Positions 55,328 to 64,000 of a stretch of DNA of 64,000 nt are shown here, one piece after another. A model generated the notes under the pieces. That model had not been told where the DNA came from. It ran no database searches and saw nothing but the letters and a program-made list of their open reading frames with translations. Source of the DNA: Armigeres subalbatus (Eukaryota; Arthropoda; Insecta; Diptera; Culicidae); contig NC_085139.1 of the NCBI RefSeq assembly GCF_024139115.2, forward strand, positions 3,357,470 to 3,421,469, given 5' to 3'. Each line of letters opens with the position of its first letter. The first letter of the stretch is position 1. Position numbers and translations under genes: made by a program.

Positions 55328-57942
55328 TAGCCAATTAACTTTGATTGAATTGTGAATCTTTTAAACTACGGCAGACTTCTATGAGTAGATGTCGAAAAAA
55401 GTGTTGTGAAACAATATTCAGCAGCAGGGTTCGTACTTTTCGTTTCGATAAGCCGAAATGAGAATTACGATCCCTGTTCAACAGAGAACCAAATATATTT
55501 CTAGAGATAGGCGATTTCGTAGAAGCCCATAAACACGTTGGTAGAAGCCTATAAACACGTAAACTGGAGAAACATTGCTCAAGACCGATGAAAATGCAGC
55601 TGTACGATACGCCTGGTGTTGGTGTAATGACGGCTGATTTATGAATTGTTAAACAAGTATTAGGATTTGTAATTTCGAAGATGCTGTAATATTTCACTAA
55701 CCGACAAATATCCACCTCTTTTACTAATCAATAATATATTTTCTAGATGTTTACTGCAAACAACACTTAGGCTTAACATAATTTTGTGTTCCAACATAAG
55801 CTTCACATGTCGGTATGGTATATGTTCATCTTTGAGTAGATAAATATTTCTGTTGCTTTTGTATTAGTCTCGGTGTTTTTCACTCAATCCTTCAGACCGC
55901 GCTCTTAACACTACCTAATTCTAAGGAGTAATATGAATATGATGACATGTGTAATGCAGTTGTAAAAAGTAATTTACGCGCCTGGTTTTATTACCAATCT
56001 AGAAATAATTCTAGAATGTAAGGGAGCCCAAACTGTTTAATAACAAATACAATTTCTCCGCATCATATAAAAAATCGGTAAAAATCCATTTTCCGTTATC
56101 ACTCAAATTTTGCCGTTTTTTAACAAAATTTAAAACAGGAACAATAATTGAAAATGTATTTATGAAGTTTTTCCATAATTATTGTTTGATTTCTTCTGAG
56201 TAGTGTAAAAAGTTTTCTCTAAAATATGACTATCAGTGACTTAAGGATCGTGTTTATTTTTCCGTCTAAATTAAAGCACAGATAACAGTTGATGTTTTCT
56301 TCTAACCATTATCTTATTGTTTAGCTTTGTATGTTTTGCAAGTTTAGTTTTTCATATTTTGATTCCTTTCTTTTTTATAGTTTTTAGCAAATTTCGCATA
56401 TTTTGCAAGAATGATAATAAGACATGCAACTTGAGTGGGGTCACAAAACAGAACAAATTTTTTTATGATTATTTGATGTGTTCTTGTAATCAAGACAGAA
56501 ATTTGAATTCACTTAGAATTTAACTAAATTATAAGCGGTATTTCAATATGATTCCCGCTATTCTGTATCTTTTAATGTCTTAAATTTTTTGTTGCGACAA
56601 TGTTTATTTTCTCACGATTCTTTATTCGAAGAATTCGGCGAGGTAAATATGGAAATATGGAAAAGATCACTAGAAGAACCTTATTTGGAATCCACAATGT
56701 CACCGCAATATTTCAGTTGAAAAAATCTCGGTACATAATAGGAAAATAATTTAATTTTAAAATGTGGGAGATAGAGCAATATTTCTACGCAAAATTGGTG
56801 TAACAAAAACATAATAGGGGAAGTGTACCGGTTCTGGCCGCCCTAGTGCTTAGTTTGGCCAACCCTGAAAAATGTATTTTTTTCAAAAAAATATCGATCA
56901 GTTTCATAAGGGATATATCTCATGTTGGAGCTGATAAACCCCTCGGAAATTGCTTTATTTTTTAAGTTATGCGAGAAACTGGCAAAAGTAGGAACATAGC
57001 CAAAATATTTACAGTTACCCTATTGGAAAAATAAAAACTAAATTTCTAAAATGTCTCCCAATAATGCACAATCTCATGTTTACACAAAATTGTCATAAAT
57101 CAGATATTTTTGTATTCAATGGGATGCTTTGATGGAATTTCATAGTAAAATGCTCTAAAATTATGATTGTGTACTTAATCTCAATAGCCGATTTTTTATT
57201 CAAGAGAATTAAACCAATATTCAATGAACGAAATTTAATGAAATAATAAGATTCTTGGAAACATATTTAAACCCATCCAAATTATAGATTTTTATTTCAG
57301 TTTTTAGTTACGATTTTGTGATAAATAATACAACATAGAAAAAATAAAAGAAAAATAATGAGGAAATGTTAAAAAGAAAAGCAAAATCAAAGCTTCAATA
57401 TCAAAGTAGGTAGGTCGTAAGAGTTTTTCCTACTAAGCTTTGATGACCAGTGCAATGTTTTCCCACTTGAAATAGACGAAACAAGAAGGATGATTTCAAT
57501 GAAGTTCCCTTTTGTTGATTCTGCCTGTCACATGTCTCTACTTTCAACGCGATTATTCTTATAATTAAAAAATCACATATTTATTTCATTTTTGTTTTGT
57601 CTCGCTTTCATTCGCCGCTTGAAACAAAACAAAAACCTTAAATTGTATAACATTAGTTCTTCACAAGTAGATTGAGGGTTCACTTTTTGTTGAAAATATT
57701 TTCATTTTTATTCTTTAAATCTATATTAAACCATTCACGAAGAAGCTTTATATTAATAAATCTCTAAAATCTATTCAATGATTCGATAAAACGATGAAAG
57801 TGAAAAAAATGGTTCTCAAATATTGAGAAATTAACTTAGGCTTACCTAAAATATGACTATCAGTTGTGGTTGTTAATAAACTTGAAATAATAAAAGTAGC
57901 AAAAAATTATAAGCAAGCATCCCACCTAATATTTTGAGCAGT
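55328..57942. other. Long gene-free stretch, probably 3' of the 57943 gene
   Basis: Strongly AT-rich throughout. Frames at 55335-55715 and 56317-56523 show no domain. A GC-balanced patch at about 56818-56870 (GGGGAAGTGTACCGGTTCTG) may be a repeat end. Nothing else is supported. Confidence 0.35.
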
Positions 57943-58427
57943 TCAGTTCGTCACCAATGGAGGCGGCGGAGGAGAGTTGATGCTTTGACCACTTCGCGGC
58001 GACACCGGTCCGTTGGCCATGCCTTCTTCATCGCTCAGTCCATCCTCGTCGTCGGCCAGCAGGTCGCCGTTCTGCAGATCATGGTAGCCGTTCGATTCCA
58101 TCGGGATGCCAACCTCGTCGGCGCCGTCCATCGCAACGACCAACGGTTCTCGGTCGCTGTCGCGGGCCGCTCCTCGCCGGACAACATCGTTCTCGTCGTC
58201 ACTCATGCTGCTGGCACTGTCATCGTTGTCGTTGTCGCTGCTGCTGGAACTCGTCGAGGAGGAGCTGTCCGATTCGCTGTCCTCGCTGCTCGTGCCATGG
58301 CACGAGGAGCTGTCCATTCGCTCGCCAGCTGCAGCTCCAACAACGGGGCCACCGTAGTTCCTTGGTGAAGATTTGGCCGATAAGACCATCCCGATGCGGG
58401 ATGCATGCTCCAATTGACGACGGAGTT
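57943..58427 (-). CDS. Last coding exon of an acidic Ser-rich protein
   Basis: A GC-rich exon in AT-rich surroundings. The acceptor is TACCATTACAG (ending 58428) and the exon opens in phase 1: the first codon is completed from the previous exon, then LRRQLEHASRIGMVLSAKS. A long Ser/Asp/Glu tract follows (SSEDSESDSSSS through DNDNDDSASSMSDDEND), then acidic patches and a proline run before the stop (PPPPPLVTN). The frame has about 160 codons. Composition suggests a nuclear, intrinsically disordered C-terminus. The Ser/Asp tract recalls ELL-associated factors, but the rest does not clearly match, so I give no name. Upstream exons lie beyond 58428, past two transposons, and were not found in the window. 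Confidence 0.7.
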
Positions 58428-58502
58428 CTGTAATGGTACAAACATGAACAAGGATCGATTCATTATCATATTATCAATAGCTTTTTTGCCTAATGACATA
58501 AG

Positions 58503-58892
58503 CAGGCTTGTAAAATGTCATCTGCATGTCATTTGACTAATTTGTTCATAACTTTCTTTAGAAGCCAAATTTATTGCATATTTTTAGATGTACTCATAAC
58601 GCTTGAGTAGGGCTATATTTTTGTCCAAGGGTACATTGATCTAAATATAACATCTTAGGCTGGAGAGTGAAAACTCTCCAAAATGTCACGTGTCATTTGA
58701 CATAATGTCATTTGAATGACATTTTGCCTCCCACGCCCCAGATTACATATTTACGGCAATGTCTTGTTAGACAAAGTTGTAGGCACATTTAAGCGCTATA
58801 AGTTCGTCATACATAATGAATTGATAACTATCTTCTGGAAAAAGTTCTGGAAAAAATATACAAACGAATGCAAATGACATTTTACAACACTG
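58503..58892. mobile_element. hAT-type MITE with 8-bp target duplication
   Basis: The ends are CAGGCTTGTAAAATGTCAT and, mirrored, CAGTGTTGTAAAATGTCAT. GACATAAG flanks both sides (58495-58502 and 58893-58900). TGTCATTTGA motifs repeat inside. It lies in the intron just upstream of the 57943 exon. Confidence 0.9.
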
Positions 58893-59240
58893 GACATAAG
58901 GGAAAGTTTATACACTAAGGTTTTTTTTACGTCGCTCCATGTACCGCGTAAAAAAAACCGCGTAAAAAACCGCGTTATTTAAAAAAAACGACGTAAAAAA
59001 AGGGCTATTTTAAAAAACGACGTTAAAAAAACTATTGGGGACTTTTATATGTTGGTGCCCACTGGGGACTTAGAACATTTTTTTATGCCGGTGCCTACTG
59101 GGGACTTAGAAAATTTTAAATTGGGACTTATAATGGACGGGGCTTCTTCCTATTTGTTTGCTAGGTGTTGTTTGTAGGTCATAGTACGCGTGATATGGTA
59201 CATGGTTTTTGTGATATGAAACCAAGAATGTGTTCCGATC

Positions 59241-60470
59241 TATGCTCAAGCTCATCCAAGAATCTCCTGAAATAAGGCCTTGAGATCTATAAAGATCTGT
59301 CCTCTTGTTTCAAATATGGTACTTGCTCTGTGTGACTCATAGAATAGATTGTGTTCAAAGCCTAAGTTATTGGTCATCCAAAAAAATCCCGAAGTAAGGC
59401 CTTTAGATCTACACGCGTAACCAAAGATCTGTCCGCCTGTTTCAAATATGGTACATGCTCTGTGTGACTCATAGAATAGATTGTGTTCAGAGCATAAGTT
59501 CTGGGTCATCCAAAAAAATTCCGAAGCAAGGCCTTTAGATCTATACGCGTAACCAAAGATCCGTCCGCCGGTTGCAAATATGGTACATGCTCTGTGTGAC
59601 TCATAGAATAGATTGTGTTCAAAGCATAAGTTCATGGTCATCCAAAAAAATCCGAAGTAAGGCCTTTGGATCTATACGCGTAACCAAAGATCCGTCCGCC
59701 GGTTGCAAATATGGTACATGCTCTGTGTGACTCATAGAACAGATTGTGTTCAAAGCCTAAGTTATTGGTCATCCAAATAAATCCCGAAGCAAGGCCTTTA
59801 GATCTACACGCGTAACCAAAGATTTGTCCGCCTGTTTCAAATATGGTACATGCTCTGTGTGACTCATAGAATAGATTGTGTTCAGAGCATAAGTTCTGGG
59901 TCATCAAAAAAAAAATCCGAAGTAAGGCCTTTAGATCTATACGCGTAACCAAAGATCTATCAGCCTGTTTCAAATATGGTACATGCTCTGAGTGACTCAT
60001 AGAAAAGATTGTGTTCAAAGCCTAAGTTCTTGGTCATCCAAATAAATCCCGAAGCAAGGCCTTTAGATCTACACGTGTAACCAAAGATCTGTCCGCCTGT
60101 TTCAAATATGGTACATGCTCTGCGTGACTCATAGAAAAGATTGTGTTCAAAGCCTAAGTTCATGGTCATCCAAAAAAATCCGAAGTAAGGCCTTTAGATC
60201 TATACGCGTAACCAAAGATCCGTCCGCCGGTTGCAAATATGGTACATGCTCTGTGTGACTCATAGAACAGATTGTGTTCAAAATCTAAGTTATTGGTATC
60301 CAAAAAAAATCCGAAGCAAGGCCTTTAGATCTACACGCGTAACCAAAGATCTATCCGCCTTTTTCAAATATGACACATGCTCTGTGTGACTCATAGAATA
60401 GATTGTGTTCAGAGCATAAGTTCTGGGTCATCTAAAATTTTCCGAAGTAAGACCTTTGGATCTCTGGATT
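59241..60470 (-). repeat. Left 132-bp tandem array
   Basis: About nine to ten units, spaced 131-133 bp (GGCCTTTAGATCT at 59398, 59529, 59661, 59793, 59926, 60058, 60189, 60320). Since 132 = 3 x 44, minus-strand frames run through up to three units and give a 44-residue repeat with EHNLFYESHRACTIF. Most unit differences are substitutions; one-base indels break the frame between groups. Confidence 0.88.
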
Positions 60471-60477
60471 CTGGAAC

Positions 60478-60566
60478 CCATTTTGATGAGCTCAGCTGCG
60501 ACACCATCCTTACCAGCTACTTTATTGGTCTTTAGCTGTCTGATGGCATCCTTAACTTCCCTCAGG
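60478..60566 (-). pseudogene. LINE reverse transcriptase scrap
   Basis: The reverse complement reads LREVKDAIRQLKTNKVAGKD then GVAAELIKMG, the N-terminal RT motif of RTE-like LINEs. Only about 30 residues are present, at the centre of the foldback element. Confidence 0.7.
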
Positions 60567-60739
60567 GTATGGGCAGAATTCCGTTGTGTAGGCTAAACGG
60601 TGATTATGCTTAAGCTGAAGAACCGGTCTTTGATCCTCAACCTGCACATTCTCTCATGAATCGGTCACCACCAGATCGCGCCTTTGTATATCGCCCATCA
60701 CTATGGGGACAAGAAGGCGAGGTACACAGTCTATTATAT

Positions 60740-62520
60740 GAACCACACAGAGCATGTACCATATTTGAAAAAAGCCGATAGATCTTTGGTTACTCGTGTA
60801 GACGTAAAGGGCTTACTTTGGAACTTTTTTGGATGACCAAGAACTTATGCCCTCCTTAGCCGTGCGGTAAGACGCGCGGCTACAAAGCACTTCCCTGGGC
60901 ATAAAAGTATCATCGTGTTAGCCTCATGATATACGAATGCAAAAATGGTATCTTGGCTTAGAAACCTCGCAGTTGATAACTGTGGAAGTGCTTAATAAAC
61001 ACTAAGCTGCGAGGCGGCTCTGTCCCAGTGTGGGGATGTAATGCCAAAAAGAAGAAGAAGAACTTATGCTTTGAACACAGTCTATTCTATGAACCACGAA
61101 GAGCATGTACCATATTTAAAACATGCTGATAGATCTTTGTTTACGCATGTAGATCTAAAGGCCTTACTCCAAGGATCTCTTGGATGACCAAGAACTTATG
61201 CTTTGATAACAATCTATCCTATGAGTCACATATAGCATGTAGCATATCTGAAACAGGTGGTTAAATCTTTGGTTACACGTGTAGATCTGAAGGCCTTACT
61301 TCGGAAGTTTTTTGGATGACCAAGAACTTATGCTTTGAATACAATCTTTTCTATGAGTCACACAGAGCATGCACCATATTTGAAGCAGGCGGATAGATCT
61401 TTGGTTACGCGTGTAGATCTCAAGGCCTTACTTCGGAAGTTTTCTGGATGACCAAGAACTTATGCTTTGAACACAATATTTTCTATGAGTCACACAGAGC
61501 ATGCACCATATTTGAAACAGGCTGATAGATCTTTGGTTACGCGTATAGATCTAAAGGCCTTACTTCGGATTTTTTTTGGATGACCACTAACTTAGGCTTT
61601 GAACACAATCTATTCTATGAACCACACAGAGCATGCACCATATTTGAAACAGGCGGATAGATCTTTGGTTACGCGTATAGATCTTAAGGCCTTACTTCGG
61701 ATTTTTTTTGGATGACCAATAACTTCGGCTTTAAACACAATCTATTCTATGAACCACACAGAGCATGCACTATATTTGAAGCAGGCGGATAGATCTTTGG
61801 TTACGCGTGTAGATCTCAAGGCCTTACTTCGGAAGTTTTCTGGATGACCAAGAACTTATGCTTTGAACGCAATATTTTCTATGAGTCACACAGAGCATGC
61901 ACCATATTTGAAACAGGCGGATAGATCTTTGGTTACGCGTGTAGATCTAAAGGCCTTGCCTCGGGATTTTTTTGGATGATCAATAACTTATGCTTTGAAC
62001 ACAATCTATTCTATGAACCACACAGAGCATGCACCATATTTGAAGCAGGCGGATAGATCTTTGGTTACGCGTGTAGATCTCAAGGCCTTACTTCGGAAGT
62101 TTTCTGGATGACCAAGAACTTATGCTTTGAACACAATCTTTTCTATGAGTCACACAGAGCATGCACCATATTTGAAACAGGCTGATAGATCTTTGGTTAC
62201 GCGTATAGATCTAAAGGCCTTACTTCGGAATCTTTTTGGATGACCAATAACTTAGGCTTTGAACACAATCTATTATATGAACCACACAGAGCATGCACCA
62301 TATTTGAAACAGGCTGATAGATCTTTGGTTACGCGTGTAGATCTAAAGGCCTTGCTTCGGGATTTTTTTGGATGATCAATAACTTATGCTTTGAACACAA
62401 TCTATTCTATGAACCACACAGAGCATGCACCATATTTGAAACAAGAGGACAGATCTTTATAGATCTCAAGGCATTATTTCATAGATCTCAAGGCCTTATT
62501 TCAGGAGATTCTTGGAAGAG
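60740..62520 (+). repeat. Right 132-bp tandem array
   Basis: The same unit as 59241-60470 in the opposite orientation, about eleven copies (for example GATAGATCTTTGGTTACGCG at 61389, 61521, 61658, 61789, 61921, 62053, 62185, 62317). One unit is interrupted by the SINE at 60851-61057. Confidence 0.88.
60851..61057 (+). mobile_element. tRNA-derived SINE inserted in the 132-bp array
   Basis: The head has a tRNA-like TTAGCCGTGCGGTAAGACGC followed by GCGGCTACAAAGCA; the tail ends in AATGCCAAAAAGAAGAAG. AAGAACTTATGC occurs on both sides (60839-60850 and 61058-61069), a 12-bp target duplication made from array sequence. The form matches the tRNA-related SINEs (Feilai-like) known in Aedes. Confidence 0.82.
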
Positions 62521-62874
62521 TTTGAGCATAGATCGGAAGACATTCCTGGTTTTATATCACAAAAACCATGTACCATATCACGATCCATACTAGCGTACTA
62601 TGACCTACAAACAACACCTAGCAAACAAAAGGAAGAAGCCCGTCCATTATAAGCACCTATTTAAAATTTCATAAGTCCCCAGTAGGTATCAACATATAAA
62701 ATTTTCTAATTCCCCAATAGGTTTTTTACGTCGTTTTGTATTAAATAGCGCGGTTTTTTTTACGTCGTTTTTTTGAAATAACGCGGTTTTTTTTTACGTC
62801 GGTACCGCGTAAAAATATCCGCGTAAAAAAAAACCGCGCAAAAAAAAAACCGCGTAAAAAAAAACTTCAGTGTA

Positions 62875-63776
62875 ATTACATTTAAAAATTAAGATACACT
62901 GTGGTCAGTGGGTAAATGGGATAAGTGAGGATACTTGCGAGAGAAGAACGCAATAGGTCATCGTACTCCTTCCTGATATTGAACCAATAACGATTCAGCC
63001 GCAACAGCAGATGCATCCGGTTCATCAGGGTGCCGGCTAATTTAAAATAGGGTTGAATTCCCCAATGTCGATTGATAGCCATTCCTCCGATCATATGTAC
63101 CTAGATACGATCTTCCTAGTTGGCCAGATCACTGACAATCTGAAGAAGTTTCCGTTTTTTGCTTTCACTTAATTCATGCTCTTTTGTGATATTTGGTGAA
63201 CAATGGATGATCTAGACTCGTATCTTCTTCGATTTTAATCGGTTGGTTAACCGCCCATAGCTAGATGAAATACTAAACTAATGCCAAAGACTAAACCAAC
63301 CCAATTTCCTCATCTTCAAACTCTCTCGACGCAATTTATAACTATGCGATCGATTTCCAAACAATTGGGCTCTAGTCGTTTCAGATTTCCATTCTCCTCA
63401 AGAGCCGAAATTTTTCAAAAATCCCTACAAAAATCATTCCACCAAGATCATTTGCGTCATTCGCTGAGCTCAAAATCTTTCGCATTTGTTCGTGTTTTAA
63501 CCTTCGTAGTGCACAACACTGTAACTTTGTAACGCAACGAGATAAAAATCTGAAAAATTCTGACTTTTACTTTTGGAAACTAAGATTCCCCGAGAAAATA
63601 TGCTTCCAGCGACATCTAGGAGAGGCGCCACAAAAAAGTGAAACATTGTGCAATGGGGTCCATTTGGACCCAAGATTTCATCACGATCACAAAAACACGT
63701 ATATTGTAATTGGATGCCGAAACGAGCTTTTCGTTCACTTCGAGTTCTAAGTCTAATAGTTACCTGATAGAACTAG
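62875..63776. other. Gene-free stretch
   Basis: No supported gene. Frames at 62882-63094 (-) and 63281-63532 (+) have no recognised domain. Confidence 0.35.
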
Positions 63777-64000
63777 TCAAAATTTTGTAGGTATAGGATA
63801 GAAGATGGAAAGGTATGAAGGTCCATTTCCAGTTCTAGCGATTGCTAGAACATAAGAAGCCCAAGTCCTGGTGTTAGGTGGGACGCTAAACAGCCCTGAC
63901 ACGACGGCCCTCCGACGAGACAGGAGGTTTGCGCAGGCCCAATAAGCCGCCTTTAAAAACAACAAATTACGAACAACATAGAAGATAATACGACTCGATA
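63777..64000 (+). repeat. Possible 5' region of a LINE running off the window
   Basis: GTCCTGGTGTTAGGTGGGAC (63868-63887) matches the reverse complement of about 9892-9911, in the proposed 5' UTR of the RTE-like LINE. A minus-strand frame (63777-63965) is probably incidental. The body would lie to the right of the window. Confidence 0.35.

Larger units (their letters stand above)
58913..62872. mobile_element. Foldback element made of inverted 132-bp arrays (3.96 kb)
   Basis: It lies between TA (58911-58912) and TA (62873-62874) with ends CACTAAGG / CTTCAGTG. Both termini hold runs of ACGTCG/CCGCGTAAAAAA motifs and a GGGGACTT(A/T) block, mirrored. Inward are arrays of about ten 132-bp units on each side in opposite orientation. 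The centre has an RT scrap and a SINE. No transposase is seen. TA target use suggests Tc1/mariner-type mobilisation. Confidence 0.85.

Noticed and set aside
59252..60169. Minus-strand frames of up to 129 codons in the 132-bp array as protein-coding genes
   Set aside because: They are produced by the tandem unit length being a multiple of three; no start context, no known domain, and one-base indels break the frame between units.

Overview
The window looks like a transposon-rich piece of a mosquito nuclear genome, most likely a culicine of the Aedes type. This is inferred from spliceosomal host genes set among BEL/Pao and Ty1/copia LTR elements, R1-like and RTE-like LINEs, a tRNA-derived SINE and a dense crop of short TIR elements (MITEs). 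No bacterial-style operon, Shine-Dalgarno signal or CRISPR array is present. Host coding sequence is only about 3 kb of the 64 kb.

Layout, left to right. 1-4640: 3' part of a decayed BEL/Pao element (+). 4700-13360: three LINE remnants on the minus strand (R1-like fragment, RTE-like EN-RT element, R1-like element) and their UTR repeats. 13792-17334: a foldback element with repeat-array ends and an 8-bp target duplication, lying in or next to an intron of an IFT70/TTC30 gene whose first two exons are at 17416-18250 (-). 19338-20180: exons 1-2 of a SMUG1 uracil-DNA glycosylase (+); its last exon is at 39465-39734, so the intron is about 19.3 kb. That intron holds a U1 snRNA-like gene, several MITEs, and a copia element nested inside another copia element, each hit in turn by MITEs. 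39801-40286: ADAT2, the catalytic subunit of the tRNA wobble adenosine deaminase, starting 66 bp after the SMUG1 stop. 40766-41174: a stefin-type cystatin (-) with a 5'-UTR intron.

The most unusual structure is a very large inverted repeat: 32031-36665 and 43923-48852 are reverse complements with nearly identical outer parts. They flank a 7.3-kb island carrying the SMUG1 last exon, ADAT2 and the cystatin gene. Each arm carries three different 16-nt hairpins that match the full consensus of replication-dependent histone mRNA 3' stem-loops, six in all, but no histone coding sequence. This is the best candidate here for an undescribed repeat family.

After the right arm come mostly noncoding DNA and MITEs (48853-57940), the last coding exon of an unidentified acidic Ser-rich protein (57943-58427, -), an hAT-type MITE, and a 3.96-kb foldback element (58913-62872) built of oppositely oriented arrays of 132-bp units, with an RT scrap and a SINE inside. 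The window ends in what may be the 5' region of another LINE.

The host genes serve unrelated functions (ciliary transport, base excision repair, tRNA editing, protease inhibition). What links them is position: three share the island enclosed by the inverted repeat, and SMUG1 and ADAT2 are close enough to share a transcript.
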